Counted from the stretch's first letter, positions 1 through 9,562 are shown. The stretch: 64,000 bases of DNA from Burkholderiaceae bacterium (GCA_018261955.1 JAGTRK010000004.1:186001-250000), one strand, 5' to 3'. Numbers and translations are program-made. Notes: a model not told the origin generated them from the sequence alone.

Positions 1-1737
1 CATACCCACACCTTGATCTGTCACCGACACAAAAATGCGATGATCTTTTTGTGTCAACCCGATGGTAATCTCACTGTGCTCAGGGCTATAACGTATGGCA
101 TTGGTGATTAAGTTGATGAGGGCGCGCTCAATCAATGCACCATCGACATAGACCCACGCCCACTCTTCGTAGTGGTCATCAAATTGACGGGTCAGTTGTA
201 TGTGTTTACTTTGTGCTTGGATGTAGGTTTTTTCAAAAGCAAAGTAAATGAGGTGACCGAGGTTGTGCTCTTCACACTGCATTCGGTTATCACGAATTTG
301 ACTGAGTTCAACGATGTCACGTGCGAAATTGATGGTCTGCTGGGCATTGCTTTTAATTTGAACCAATAATTTTTGGCGCTCAGTATCTGTTTGCCACGAT
401 GTGTTTTTTTGTTCAAATAAATGTACGGCCGACAGGATACTGACTTGTGGCGTGCGCAAATCGTGTGAGAGAAATGCAATCATCTCGCGATTGCTTTGAT
501 CCAGTACATTGAGCCGAGTTTGTAAACGGTCTATTTCGCGTATGGTGCGTTCAACGGTGTAATCTTGTACGCGACACACCGATGATTTAGGCTCATCAGA
601 AGGGAGTTTATCTTGCATATTGGCAAGCTGTTGCTGAAGGTGGCTGACAATGGTAGATAGACGACGCCAATCCCAGAATAGGTAAGCGATCAGCAAATTA
701 AGCACACCCACTGTCGGCGCAAACCATACGTGCATACTGCGAAAGCCGAGTAGAATGCCTGCGTTGAAAAAAGCAATACTCAGCACCAGAAGCATCAAAT
801 GAAATCGCTCATTGCTGAGCAAAAAAACCAGCATAAGCAAACACATGGGTACGATACTGCCAAGATACTGCGCTATGGGTGATGCTTTGACCCATTGGCG
901 ATGATTTAAAAAACCATCCAATAGATTGGCGTGAATCTCTACACCAGACATAAGCCCGTAAGGGGTCTTATGCAAATCATTCATCCCTGTGGCGGTTGCA
1001 CCGATGAGGACATACTTGCCTTTAAATAAATCTTTGGGGATGCTGCCACTGAGCACTTGGGCATAACTGTAATTGGCATAATGCCCCATCGCCCCCGTAT
1101 AAGGAATGAGTAGATTGCGCGTATCCCCCGCTGAAATATCTGTCTCCAGTAATTTCGCACTGATGAGATCAAAACTTTGCGTGGGCAGATGTACGCTCAA
1201 TCGCGCAGAGCGAATGGTATTGTCCGAGTCGGGCTGAGTGGCGGAATAGCCGACTTTCGCGGATGACTGCAGGATGGGAATCGGCTCATACACCTCAATA
1301 TTTTTTGCATCGTCGAGATCCAACATGTTTTGTTTGGTCGTTAACAATGCTGGGAGTACGACATTTTTCGTTGCACGAAGTGATTGGCTCAATGCCTTAT
1401 CATTTTCCGAATCCACAGAAGGCTCAACAAACAAAACATCCAACAATACACCCGCGGGATGCTGCTGATTAATCCGCTCAATTAAACGAGCATGCTGTGC
1501 CCTGACCCATGGCCACTGACCGTATTGATTGAGACTTTGATTATCTATTTTAATAATAACGATGCGTTCATCGGCAGGTTGAGGGCTGAAACGAACCACT
1601 GTATCGTAAGCAATGCGGTCAAAAACCTCAGAAATATGCAACCACTGAATAAAGTAAGTCCAGACGCACAAACTGAGAATAATAAGCAACCACTCTACTC
1701 TGAGTGGTAACTTACCAACGCGAAAAAGCGATTTCAT
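1..1737 (-). CDS. CHASE2-domain sensor histidine kinase (3' end outside window)
   Basis: Membrane sensor kinase of a two-component system; 579 residues are visible and the gene runs off the left edge. Reading from the ATG at 1737 there is a first membrane segment (about residues 11-30), a periplasmic CHASE2-type domain (about 30-290), a cluster of three hydrophobic segments (about 295-370), a HisKA box FLSHDLRTP with the phosphoacceptor at His425, and the N box (LINLITNAIRYSPEHSEI) and start of the G1 box (DQGVGM) of the ATPase domain. The start overlaps the stop of the FecR-domain gene by four bases (ATGA), so the two are translationally coupled. Together with the upstream response regulator this forms a three-gene signalling operon. 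The ligand is unknown. Confidence 0.9.
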   Translation of the reverse strand, partial: MKSLFRVGKLPLRVEWLLIILSLCVWTYFIQWLHISEVFDRIAYDTVVRFSPQPADERIVIIKIDNQSLNQYGQWPWVRAQHARLIERINQQHPAGVLLDVLFVEPSVDSENDKALSQSLRATKNVVLPALLTTKQNMLDLDDAKNIEVYEPIPILQSSAKVGYSATQPDSDNTIRSARLSVHLPTQSFDLISAKLLETDISAGDTRNLLIPYTGAMGHYANYSYAQVLSGSIPKDLFKGKYVLIGATATGMNDLHKTPYGLMSGVEIHANLLDGFLNHRQWVKASPIAQYLGSIVPMCLLMLVFLLSNERFHLMLLVLSIAFFNAGILLGFRSMHVWFAPTVGVLNLLIAYLFWDWRRLSTIVSHLQQQLANMQDKLPSDEPKSSVCRVQDYTVERTIREIDRLQTRLNVLDQSNREMIAFLSHDLRTPQVSILSAVHLFEQKNTSWQTDTERQKLLVQIKSNAQQTINFARDIVELSQIRDNRMQCEEHNLGHLIYFAFEKTYIQAQSKHIQLTRQFDDHYEEWAWVYVDGALIERALINLITNAIRYSPEHSEITIGLTQKDHRIFVSVTDQGVGM

Positions 1738-2780
1738 GGCTTGAGGAAATCTTCAAGCCAAAGGTCGGAATTAGGCGGTGGTTGGTATAAAACGGTACGC
1801 AAGTCTGAAAAGCCCTCCACACCATTGGCATCAATCGCACTCAAGCGCACAAAGTAATAGCCATTGTCCAAACCTTCTAAAACTAATTTTGGCGTTGTGC
1901 CATGGGCTTCTTTAACCACCAACAATGCCGATTCATCAAGGCTCGCTTGCACACGATATAAGACTGCATTTAAGACAGGCTTTGCAGAAACCTCCAAGGT
2001 TTTACTTTTTTCCACTGGGGATAAAGCAATATCGACAGGTTCCGACAACATGTCTTTGACGTGAATGTAGGTCGGGCTCGCAACCGCGCCCTTACCTTCA
2101 CCCAATAAAACAGGTTGACCACATGCTTGTCTGAGTTGGACTGCAACCAAGCCATCTTCGACGGACACATTGGTGTTGCCACTGTTTTGCGAGTGCATCA
2201 CCTTGAAACGAGTACCGCGCACACTCAAGGTCACGGCAGGCGTTTTGATTTGATAATTGCTCTTGCGCTCAGTTGCTTTTTGTTTGGTGACCAAACTCTC
2301 GACATTTCCCTGTGACAATTCGAGTTGTATGGGTGATTGTTTGATGTTGCTCAACACTAAATCAGTATTACTGGCAATGGTTAAAAAAGTATCGTTTTTG
2401 GTTTGTAAAGTGGCGAAGCTTTGAGCACCTGTGCGAATCCGATCACCATCCATCAAATTAGAACTGCCATCGCTTTTCGTCGGTAATTTGTTTTGCCCAA
2501 ATTGGTTTATGAACGTTACATCACCTTCGCTCATAATCAAACGAGTTTCTAATGCAGGTCGTGGCATTTGGACTACGTACGCAGATGGTTTGCGTCGGAT
2601 GAACCGCTTTTGAGAAGCAGTACGAATTTTCTTTTTTACTATCGATTGATTTTGCTCAACCGTCGCAAAAGAATCCACAGTGCAAGCAGTGTTTTCCTGT
2701 GCCCACCCAATTGATGAGCCACATAAAATCAACCCAAAACCACACACCAAAATGTATTTTTTAAGTATATGGATATTCAT
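1734..2780 (-). CDS. FecR-domain periplasmic protein
   Basis: A 348-residue secreted protein. It has an N-terminal signal peptide (hydrophobic stretch about residues 9-26, likely cleavage after GWA), a FecR domain (about 78-225, with the typical run TPAVTLSVRGTRF), and a C-terminal fibronectin-like fold (about 250-330). FecR domains usually bind or relay periplasmic signals; FecR-domain proteins encoded beside CHASE2 sensors are a recurring pairing, so this one probably presents a signal to the CHASE2 kinase encoded just downstream with a 4-bp overlap. It lacks the cytoplasmic anti-sigma segment of classical FecR, and no sigma factor is nearby, so an anti-sigma role is unlikely. The gap from the response regulator gene is only 15 bp. 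Confidence 0.85.
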   Translation of the reverse strand: MNIHILKKYILVCGFGLILCGSSIGWAQENTACTVDSFATVEQNQSIVKKKIRTASQKRFIRRKPSAYVVQMPRPALETRLIMSEGDVTFINQFGQNKLPTKSDGSSNLMDGDRIRTGAQSFATLQTKNDTFLTIASNTDLVLSNIKQSPIQLELSQGNVESLVTKQKATERKSNYQIKTPAVTLSVRGTRFKVMHSQNSGNTNVSVEDGLVAVQLRQACGQPVLLGEGKGAVASPTYIHVKDMLSEPVDIALSPVEKSKTLEVSAKPVLNAVLYRVQASLDESALLVVKEAHGTTPKLVLEGLDNGYYFVRLSAIDANGVEGFSDLRTVLYQPPPNSDLWLEDFLKP

Positions 2781-2795
2781 AACCCCACCTCTTCA

Positions 2796-3554
2796 TTATT
2801 CGCCAGATAGTCTATCTAAACGATAACCAAAACCATACACTGGGCGCAATATCCAACCATTTTCTATGGTTAAGTCCAATTTAATTCGGATATTGTGAAT
2901 GTGCGTGGTCAAAGATCGAGTGCTCTCGAGATTATCTTGAAACCAAATGGCATCCAAAATCGCTTTTCGCGACACATTCAAACCCACATTATTGAAAAAA
3001 AACTTTGCCAGTTGATATTCACGTTCTGTCAATTTTACCAATTGCTCACAGTGATTCACCGTTAAATCAAAATCATTGAAAATCGCATCGTGTAGATGGT
3101 GAGTGCTATCCACAGCATCCGATGCAATGTCGTGCAGTATATTTTTCTGAATTTCTTGCTGCACTTTGATGCGTTCAACCAATTTTTTAACGCGCACCAA
3201 CAACTCGGCAGGAAAAAATGGCTTGGTTAAATACTCATCGGCACCTGCTTTCAGTGATTCCACCACATCCCGCTGCGCATCGCTGCTGGTCAACATCACA
3301 ACACCCGTTCGATTCGGACGGTACTGGCGTAGCCAATTCAAAATCACATCACCACTCATATCAGGGACTGCACGATCTAAAACCACGCAATCATAGTCCA
3401 TCTCTTTCAACTCACGAAGCAGTGCCTCACCACTGGAGAATCCTTTGAATTCAACTGGCACAGACCAATTAATTGCATCGCCAACCAAAGCTTGCTCCAC
3501 CATTTGCAAATGAGTGGGATTGTCATCCAATGCGGCTATTTTAATTCTCGTCAT
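2796..3554 (-). CDS. OmpR/PhoB-family response regulator
   Basis: DNA-binding response regulator of 252 residues. The receiver domain (about 1-125) has the acidic pair Asp10/Asp11, the phosphoacceptor Asp60 in VVLDRAVPD, and the conserved Lys in TKPF. The C-terminal winged-helix domain (about 160-250) has the family pattern LTEREYQLAKFF and ends in a TRSLTTHIHNIRIKL recognition-helix region. It is the first gene of the operon with the FecR-domain protein and CHASE2 kinase, and is almost certainly the kinase's partner. Target genes cannot be read from this window; autoregulation from the AT-rich upstream region is plausible but not shown. Confidence 0.92.
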   Translation of the reverse strand: MTRIKIAALDDNPTHLQMVEQALVGDAINWSVPVEFKGFSSGEALLRELKEMDYDCVVLDRAVPDMSGDVILNWLRQYRPNRTGVVMLTSSDAQRDVVESLKAGADEYLTKPFFPAELLVRVKKLVERIKVQQEIQKNILHDIASDAVDSTHHLHDAIFNDFDLTVNHCEQLVKLTEREYQLAKFFFNNVGLNVSRKAILDAIWFQDNLESTRSLTTHIHNIRIKLDLTIENGWILRPVYGFGYRLDRLSGE

Positions 3555-3862
3555 ATCTATGAAAATCCTCCAATCTCTTTCAGCATACCATAAAGAAAAT
3601 AACTCAAAAAAATATTTTTTACGATTTTTAATGTTTTACGATATAAGTTGTATTCAATTTTCTTTAACTAATGTTAATTTACTTTAAAATATTTATACAA
3701 CACATGGCGTAAGTGCGCAAAAGTATTATCCACAAGCAATAATCGATGAGAATCAAGTAATATTATTTAAAATAATATGCCAACTTCTATTATAAAACTT
3801 TGATGACATCAAACAATATTTTTACCTACAGAACAGACGGAGATATTTCTTTGGTTTAATTT
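3555..3862. other. AT-rich intergenic region with a perfect palindrome
   Basis: There is no gene in these 308 bases. The stretch is very AT-rich and should carry the promoter of the response regulator operon. At 3760-3778 there is a perfect inverted repeat with 9-base arms around a single central A (ATATTATTT / AAATAATAT). It could be an operator or a weak hairpin; no T-run follows it, so it is not a convincing terminator. Confidence 0.5.
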
Positions 3863-4786
3863 TTAATATGTATGAAGCGGCTTATACGCAATCGCCTCAT
3901 CTTGCCACTCGGGTTGCAATGTGATGTGCTCGATTTTATGTTTATCACGCAACATCAAGCGTGCAGATTCAAGCAAAATTGGCCAACGCACATCGGACTC
4001 TAAAGTGACGTGCGCAATCAACACAGGTTGATTGGGCGACATATTCCAGATATGCAAATCATGCACCGAAGTGATGCCCTCGATACTCTGCAAATCTTCG
4101 CCCACATGCTCGTATTCGATTTCGTGTGGCACGCCATCCATCAAATGCCAACCCGATTCTTTAAGTAGCCCCCACGTAGAATTGAGCAACAACATCGCAA
4201 CAATCATCGATAATATTGGGTCAATCGGTAACCAGCCTGTGTACCAGATAATCAAACCCGCCGCAATGGCTGCCACCGAGCCGAGTAAATCGCCCAATAC
4301 GTGGATAAACGCTGCACGCGCATTCATCGAAGTCTGGTCACGAAGTAACAACCACGCCACCAATAAATTCACACACAACCCGATGGTTGCAACCCACGTC
4401 ACCGTTTCGCCCTGAACGGGCGTGGGGTGCAAAAGTCGCGCGACCGCTTGCCACACAATCCATACGATAATCCCCAACATGACCAACGCATTGATAAATG
4501 CCGCGATGATTTCCACGCGGGTATAACCGAAAGAGAGTTTGTTCGATGCGGGTCGTGCGGCGAAACGCTGTGCAATAAACGCCAATGCCAGTGAGGCTGT
4601 GTCAGTCATCATATGCCCAGCGTCCGAAAGTAAGGCAAGCGAACCTGAAGCAAAACTTGCCAAGGTTTCAATCACGGCATAACTACCCGTGAGTAGCAGC
4701 GCAATGCCGATATAGCGCGCAGCGGTGTAATGCGTTTGGTGTTGATGGTGTGCGTCGCCCGCGTCGTGTTGGTGGTATTGGCTCAT
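3863..4786 (-). CDS. CDF-family cation (Zn/Co/Cd) efflux transporter
   Basis: Inner-membrane metal/proton antiporter of 307 residues, typical for the CzcD/ZitB branch. It has a His-rich cytoplasmic N-terminus (several His in the first 18 residues), six predicted membrane segments, the metal-site signature SDAGHMMTD in the second helix, a second HVLGDLLGS site in helix five (His-x3-Asp), and a C-terminal cytoplasmic domain with HDLHIWNMS. The start is the ATG preceded by AGGA. It lies 68 bp downstream of an ArsR-family gene on the same strand, so it is probably derepressed by excess divalent metal. Substrate specificity between Zn, Co and Cd is not certain. Confidence 0.93.
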   Translation of the reverse strand: MSQYHQHDAGDAHHQHQTHYTAARYIGIALLLTGSYAVIETLASFASGSLALLSDAGHMMTDTASLALAFIAQRFAARPASNKLSFGYTRVEIIAAFINALVMLGIIVWIVWQAVARLLHPTPVQGETVTWVATIGLCVNLLVAWLLLRDQTSMNARAAFIHVLGDLLGSVAAIAAGLIIWYTGWLPIDPILSMIVAMLLLNSTWGLLKESGWHLMDGVPHEIEYEHVGEDLQSIEGITSVHDLHIWNMSPNQPVLIAHVTLESDVRWPILLESARLMLRDKHKIEHITLQPEWQDEAIAYKPLHTY

Positions 4787-4854
4787 AAAAATCCTATGGG
4801 TTGAAGAAAGTGCGGAATAAATTTACCGTTTAATTTGACCGATTCCGCAGGTGA

Positions 4855-5151
4855 CTAATGCTCTTCTGATTCGTCAATATGTTCGAGCATATTACCTAAA
4901 ATAGTACGGATGTGCTCATCCGTTAAACTGCAAAATACGTTTTTGCCCACGCGCTCGGCGTGAATAATCCGCGTGGCGCGAAGCAAGCGCAAATGATGGC
5001 TAATCAGCGAAGCCGATACATTCATGTCCATCGCAATATCGCCGACCGTTTTTGGCGCATCAAAACACGCCAACACGATACGTAAGCGCGTCGGCTCGCC
5101 AAGTAAACTAAAAATATCGCTCAATTGCGCAACAGATTCATCGTGCTTCAT
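4855..5151 (-). CDS. ArsR/SmtB-family metal-responsive repressor
   Basis: Small winged-helix repressor of about 98 residues, beginning MKHDESVAQL. The core has the ArsR pattern (LGEPTRLRIVLAC, then VSASLISHHLRLLRATRIIHAERVGKNVFCSL), and the C-terminus is rich in His, Asp and Glu, as in SmtB/CzrA Zn sensors with alpha-5 metal sites. The start at 5151 is preferred because GGAG sits six bases upstream; ATGs at 5154 and 5181 are alternatives. The frame is open much further upstream, but that extension translates a dispersed repeat and is not part of the protein. It heads an operon with the CDF exporter; a matching operator lies at 5194-5207. Confidence 0.85.
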   Translation of the reverse strand: MKHDESVAQLSDIFSLLGEPTRLRIVLACFDAPKTVGDIAMDMNVSASLISHHLRLLRATRIIHAERVGKNVFCSLTDEHIRTILGNMLEHIDESEEH

Positions 5152-5193
5152 CATGTACTCCATATCCATATGTTGCGCCATTATATTAACATG

Positions 5194-5207
5194 TGAACAA
5201 ATGTTCA
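5194..5207. promoter_or_regulatory. Predicted SmtB/CzrA-type operator
   Basis: A perfect 6-2-6 inverted repeat, TGAACA-AA-TGTTCA, lies just upstream of the ArsR-family gene. It matches the half-site known for SmtB/CzrA zinc sensors (TGAACA spaced by two bases). Repressor bound here would block transcription of the regulator and the CDF exporter, to be released by metal. Confidence 0.75.
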
Positions 5208-5416
5208 ACTGTTTATTTATGACGTAACAGCAAGGGTTGAGCATCGTTTGATTAATTGTAGGCATGTTTGGAATAAAGAAAAGTAAAACCCACGCCGCGT
5301 CCATTTTTGTAGCGGCTCTATTGATACATTCACAGCCGTTGCGAGCGAGTTTTATACACACATGAGATCTGTTTTCAGCGAAGCAACCCGCACGACAACA
5401 CTCAATCAGACACCGA

Positions 5417-5516
5417 TGGATTGCCGCGCTACGCTCGCAATGACGATACACAAATTTTTAGGATGTTAATCCGCATCGAGTCATTGCAAGCAAGGTTTTA
5501 TTAGCGAAGCAATCCA
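5417..5516. repeat. Dispersed GTCATTGCGA / TGGATTGC repeat pair
   Basis: Two copies of a short extragenic repeat in opposite orientation: TGGATTGC to TCGCAATGAC at 5417-5444, and GTCATTGC to GCAATCCA at 5480-5516. The same termini occur again at 13292-13388. The region from 5208 to 5605 holds only this repeat material; translated, it gives the HCERSAAI-type peptide that often extends open frames wrongly. Confidence 0.7.
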
Positions 5517-5605
5517 TACTGTATCAAACCACTTAATTTCTATGAATTGACTGACGATCAATTTGCTCGCAATAACCCTCCATGCTCGCAAAAAAATCGA
5601 TGGAT

Positions 5606-5992
5606 TTAAACATGATTGGCGACTTGGGCGATGGCTTCAACCTCAAACAACGCGCCCTTGGGCAAACTCGCGACGCCAACCGTCGAGCGCGCTGGAAATG
5701 GCTCTGACACGTATTTTTGCATGATTTCATTGACCTTGGCAAAGTCATTCAAATCGGTGAGGAACAAGGTGAATTTAACCACGCTGGCGAACGAGCCGCC
5801 CGCTTGTTTGAGAATTTCACCCAAGTTGGTGAATGCTTGATTGGCTTGCGCTTCCAAACCCTCGACCAATTCACCCGCAGGGGTCAAACCAATTTGCCCA
5901 GAGGTGAACACCAAGCCACCAAGTTTAATCGCTTGTGAATAAGGACCAATGGCGGCAGGTGCGTTGGCTGTATTGATAACGTGACGGCTCAT
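5606..5992 (-). CDS. ridA: RidA family enamine/imine deaminase
   Basis: Cytosolic 128-residue protein of the YjgF/YER057c/UK114 family. RidA hydrolyses reactive enamine/imine intermediates (such as 2-aminoacrylate) released by PLP enzymes. Family marks are INTANAPAAIGPYSQA near the N-terminus, FTSGQIGL, the conserved arginine in FPARSTVGVASLP, and a C-terminal VEAIAQV. The start at 5992 is chosen because GGAG lies just upstream and the family always begins close to this point; the open frame continues to 6073 without homology. It is transcribed alone, divergently from folP. Confidence 0.95.
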   Translation of the reverse strand: MSRHVINTANAPAAIGPYSQAIKLGGLVFTSGQIGLTPAGELVEGLEAQANQAFTNLGEILKQAGGSFASVVKFTLFLTDLNDFAKVNEIMQKYVSEPFPARSTVGVASLPKGALFEVEAIAQVANHV

Positions 5993-6175
5993 AGGGTTCT
6001 CCTGTGATGGGTGATGATGGGGCATTGTAGCAAAAGTTGACGGTACATACCACCCGATAAAAACGAAACTCAAAATTGCCCATCTACCTCACTTTTTGCG
6101 GAAAAAATACGCACCAAACCCCTTGCTCAAAACCACGTTATAATTTGCCCCAATAAAATTCTGTTGGTACGATTA

Positions 6176-7039
6176 ATGCGAGACACCTCACTCACAGCAA
6201 ATGCAGCATCTACTTGGCAATGCGGTCGTTATGTTTTAGACACATCGCGTCCATTGGTCATGGGCATACTCAACCTCACACCCGATTCGTTTTCAGACGG
6301 CGGGCAATTCATTGAGCCTGAGTTGGCGGTACAGCGCGCTCTGCAAATGATAGCCGATGGCGCGGACATCATTGATATCGGCGGTGAGTCCACACGCCCC
6401 AACGCGCCGAAAGTATCTTGCTGTGAGGAGTTGTGCCGCATCCTACCTGTCATTGACGCGCTGATGGATTGTGGCGTGCCAATTTCGGTGGATACTTGCA
6501 AGCCCTATGTGATGCGCGAAACACTGCAACTTGGGGTGGACATCATCAATGACATTGGCGGGTTCAATAACCCCGTATCAATTGACACAGTGGCAGATAG
6601 CAACTGCGGACTGTGCGTCATGCACATGCAGGGCACGCCACAAACCATGCAAGACGAGCCGCACTATGACGATGTGGTGGCAGAAGTGGCAAAATTTTTA
6701 GCCCAACAGGTACAACGCTTGTCCCTCGCGGGCGTGGCGCACAACCGCATTTGCTTGGACGCGGGGTTTGGCTTTGGTAAAAATTTGGCGCACAACCACG
6801 CACTGATGCGCGGACTGCATGAACTCCAAGGCGAATATACTTTGCCCATGTTGGTGGGTGTGTCGCGCAAACGCATGATCGGCGCAATCACTGGACACGA
6901 TGCGCCTGCCGAGCGCATTTCAGGCAGTGTTGCCGCTGCACTGTGGGCACTGAACAACGGCGCACACATCGTGCGCGTACACGATGTACGTGAGACCGTG
7001 GACGCAATTCGCACTTGGCGTTTTTTGAATACGCCGTAG
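6176..7039 (+). CDS. folP: Dihydropteroate synthase
   Basis: Cytosolic enzyme of folate synthesis that condenses 6-hydroxymethyl-7,8-dihydropterin pyrophosphate with p-aminobenzoate; the target of sulfonamides. The 287 residues form a TIM barrel with the signatures MGILNLTPDSFSDGG, DIGGESTRP, SVDT and, near the end, VGVSRKRMIG. ATG at 6176 is preferred over an in-frame TTG four codons earlier; neither has a strong ribosome site. In most proteobacteria folP is followed directly by glmM; here a corA-like gene lies between them. Confidence 0.96.
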   Translation: MRDTSLTANAASTWQCGRYVLDTSRPLVMGILNLTPDSFSDGGQFIEPELAVQRALQMIADGADIIDIGGESTRPNAPKVSCCEELCRILPVIDALMDCGVPISVDTCKPYVMRETLQLGVDIINDIGGFNNPVSIDTVADSNCGLCVMHMQGTPQTMQDEPHYDDVVAEVAKFLAQQVQRLSLAGVAHNRICLDAGFGFGKNLAHNHALMRGLHELQGEYTLPMLVGVSRKRMIGAITGHDAPAERISGSVAAALWALNNGAHIVRVHDVRETVDAIRTWRFLNTP

Positions 7040-7147
7040 CATGGATTTATCACGCAAGACTACCTTTTATTATCCCATTCATCTATAATGCGACAATATG
7101 TAAATCTCAGAAAACCATAACCCTTTCATTTCACACGAGGAGCGCCT

Positions 7148-8101
7148 ATGTTAGATTTCTTCACCCTCAAAGGCACATTACTCTCTGAAATCGAACAGGA
7201 CGATGCCGACTATAAAAACAATATTGGCAAAGCCGTTTGGATAGATTCGCTGACCCCGTCGCAAGACGAAAAAAACCTCCTGCAAAACATGCTCAAAGAC
7301 CTCATCCCCGATGCGGATGATGTCGATGACATTGAGGATTCTGCTCGCCGATTTGTGGATCAGACAGGCATTCACGTCCACTCGTTGTTTTTATCCAATG
7401 TCGCGGATAAAACCGAAACCGTTTCGGTGGCTTGTATTTTACAAAACGATAAATTGGTCACGATTCGTGACGATAAAATTGCCGATTTTCGCTTGTTTCG
7501 CCTGCGTGCGAAACGCGGACAAATCTCGTGTAATTCGCCCGCAGAAATTTTACTCAACTTGATGGAGCAAAAAGTTGAGAACTTGGCAGATTATCTTGAA
7601 GACCAACACCGTCAACTCGAAGAGGTGAGCACTTTGGTGCTGTCCGAGGAAATCGACAACCCCGAAGAGGTGATCTACTCACTCGCTGAATCTGAAGATT
7701 TGACGGGGAAAATTCGTTTGTGTTTGATGGACACCCAGCGCGACATCTCATTTTTGCAACGCCATTCCAAACAGATGCACGAATACCACGACACCTACCG
7801 TGAAATCGTGCGCGATATTGACACCCTGCTCTCGCACACCACGTTTTTATTCGATAAGATTAACTTCTTGATGTCGTTCCTGCAAGGCTATATCAATATC
7901 GAGCAAAACAAAATCGTGAAAATCTTTACGATTGCATCGGTGGTTTTTCTACCACCGACTTTGGTCGCCAGCATTTATGGGATGAACTTCGAGTCCATGC
8001 CTGAACTAAAAATGGCACTCGGTTATCCGTGGGCATTGGGCTTGATGTTATTATCGGGCTTTGCACCGTATTGGTATTTTAAGAAAAAGGGTTGGCTCTA
8101 A
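7148..8101 (+). CDS. CorA-family magnesium/cobalt transport protein
   Basis: Inner-membrane divalent cation channel of 317 residues, the normal CorA length. A long acidic, helical cytoplasmic domain is followed by two C-terminal membrane helices, and the loop between them carries the diagnostic GMN motif (SIYGMNFESMPE). The protein ends with the usual basic tail (KKKGWL). The start has a good upstream AGGAG. A TATAAT at 7084-7089 may be its -10 box, but no good -35 was found. Placed between folP and glmM on the same strand. Confidence 0.93.
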   Translation: MLDFFTLKGTLLSEIEQDDADYKNNIGKAVWIDSLTPSQDEKNLLQNMLKDLIPDADDVDDIEDSARRFVDQTGIHVHSLFLSNVADKTETVSVACILQNDKLVTIRDDKIADFRLFRLRAKRGQISCNSPAEILLNLMEQKVENLADYLEDQHRQLEEVSTLVLSEEIDNPEEVIYSLAESEDLTGKIRLCLMDTQRDISFLQRHSKQMHEYHDTYREIVRDIDTLLSHTTFLFDKINFLMSFLQGYINIEQNKIVKIFTIASVVFLPPTLVASIYGMNFESMPELKMALGYPWALGLMLLSGFAPYWYFKKKGWL

Positions 8102-8140
8102 GATTTAGTTTCACCCCCACTCATCCACATAGAGAATATT

Positions 8141-9493
8141 ATGCCCCGTAAATATTTTGGTACCGATGGTGTGCGTGGCAAAGTTGGCACAGCACCGATT
8201 ACCCCTGATTTTGTCATGCATTTGGCGTACGCCGCTGGCTTGGTATTGGCGCACGACGAAGAGGTCAAACCGACCAAGGGCGCACGCCCGCGCGTACTCA
8301 TCGGCAAAGACACACGCATCTCTGGTTATATGCTCGAAGCCGCCCTCGAGGCGGGCTTTACTGCGGCGGGTGTCGATGTGCTGCTCACAGGTCCGATGCC
8401 CACACCCGCAATTGCCTACCTGACCCGCGCATGGCGACTGCAAGCAGGCGTAGTCATCTCCGCCTCGCACAACCCCTACCATGACAACGGCATTAAGTTT
8501 TTCTCCGCATCGGGCGATAAATTGCCCGATGACAAAGAGCGCGAAATTGAGGCGTTGTTGGATGAACCGATGGGCTGCGTGGAGTCCGACAAACTCGGTC
8601 GCGCCAAACGTCTGGACGATGCCGCAGGTCGCTACATTGAGTTCTGTAAATCCACTTTTCCATCCGATTTGGATTTACGCGGTTTAAAAATTGTGGTCGA
8701 TACCGCCAACGGCGCGGCTTACCACATTGCCGAACATGTGTTGCACGAACTCGGCGCAGATGTCATCACCATGGGCAATACACCCAACGGCTACAACATC
8801 AATAAAGAAGTCGGCGCAACCGCACCGCGCGCGCTGCGCGCGGCGGTGATTGAGCACCATGCGGATTTGGGCATTGCGCTTGACGGCGATGCCGACCGTT
8901 TGGTGATGGTCGATGCGCGTGGCATTGAGTACGATGGCGACCAATTGCTGTACGCGATTGCCGCAACCGCACACACAACCCAGCCCGTCACAGGCGTGGT
9001 CGGTACCTTGATGAGCAATCTTGGTTTAGAAAAAGCCTTTAAAAAACTCGGCATTGCGTTTGCCCGCGCCAATGTAGGCGACCGTTATGTATTGGAACAA
9101 CTCAAAGAACACGGCTGGATTTATGGTGGCGAGAGTTCAGGGCATATATTGTGTTTGGACAAGCACACCACAGGTGACGGTATGGTCAGCGCATTGCAAG
9201 TATTGTCTGCGATTCGTCGCTCCAATAAAACCTTATCAGAACTGGTCGCGCCTGTACAGATGTACCCGCAAACCATGATCAATGTGCGCGTCACCAAAGG
9301 TTTCGACTGGAAAAACCACGCACCACTCAACACAGCGCGTGCTCAGGCCGAAGAGGTGCTGGGTGACACGGGGCGTATTTTGATTCGCGCTTCGGGTACA
9401 GAGCCTTTAATTCGGGTGATGGTGGAGGCGCAAGACGCAGCAGTGGCGCGAACCCAAGCGCAATTGATGGCAGATGCTTTGGCGCAAAAATAA
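8141..9493 (+). CDS. glmM: Phosphoglucosamine mutase
   Basis: Cytosolic enzyme of 450 residues that converts glucosamine-6-phosphate to glucosamine-1-phosphate on the way to UDP-GlcNAc, feeding peptidoglycan and LPS synthesis. Visible marks: N-terminal [12 protein letters not shown], active-site phosphoserine loop [17 protein letters not shown], Mg-binding DGDADR, sugar-binding GGESSGH, and C-terminal phosphate-binding [12 protein letters not shown]. Length is as in the family. It is followed by a strong hairpin terminator at 9513-9540. Confidence 0.97.
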   Translation: MPRKYFGTDGVRGKVGTAPITPDFVMHLAYAAGLVLAHDEEVKPTKGARPRVLIGKDTRISGYMLEAALEAGFTAAGVDVLLTGPMPTPAIAYLTRAWRLQAGVVISASHNPYHDNGIKFFSASGDKLPDDKEREIEALLDEPMGCVESDKLGRAKRLDDAAGRYIEFCKSTFPSDLDLRGLKIVVDTANGAAYHIAEHVLHELGADVITMGNTPNGYNINKEVGATAPRALRAAVIEHHADLGIALDGDADRLVMVDARGIEYDGDQLLYAIAATAHTTQPVTGVVGTLMSNLGLEKAFKKLGIAFARANVGDRYVLEQLKEHGWIYGGESSGHILCLDKHTTGDGMVSALQVLSAIRRSNKTLSELVAPVQMYPQTMINVRVTKGFDWKNHAPLNTARAQAEEVLGDTGRILIRASGTEPLIRVMVEAQDAAVARTQAQLMADALAQK

Positions 9494-9512
9494 ATACCGG
9501 AAAGTAAATCAC

Positions 9513-9540
9513 AAAAAGCACGCGTTCGGCGTGCTTTTTT
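9513..9540. terminator. Bidirectional rho-independent terminator
   Basis: An 11-bp perfect stem (AAAAAGCACGC with GCGTGCTTTTT, loop GTTCG) with A- and T-runs at either side. It separates glmM and the convergent DUF445 gene and can serve both. Confidence 0.9.
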
Positions 9541-9562
9541 GAGCCTCGTTTTGACCACGAAT

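Noticed and set aside
5182-5451. Upstream extension of the ArsR reading frame
   Set aside because: It translates the dispersed repeat (HCERSAAI-type peptide) and lacks homology; the ribosome site supports 5151.
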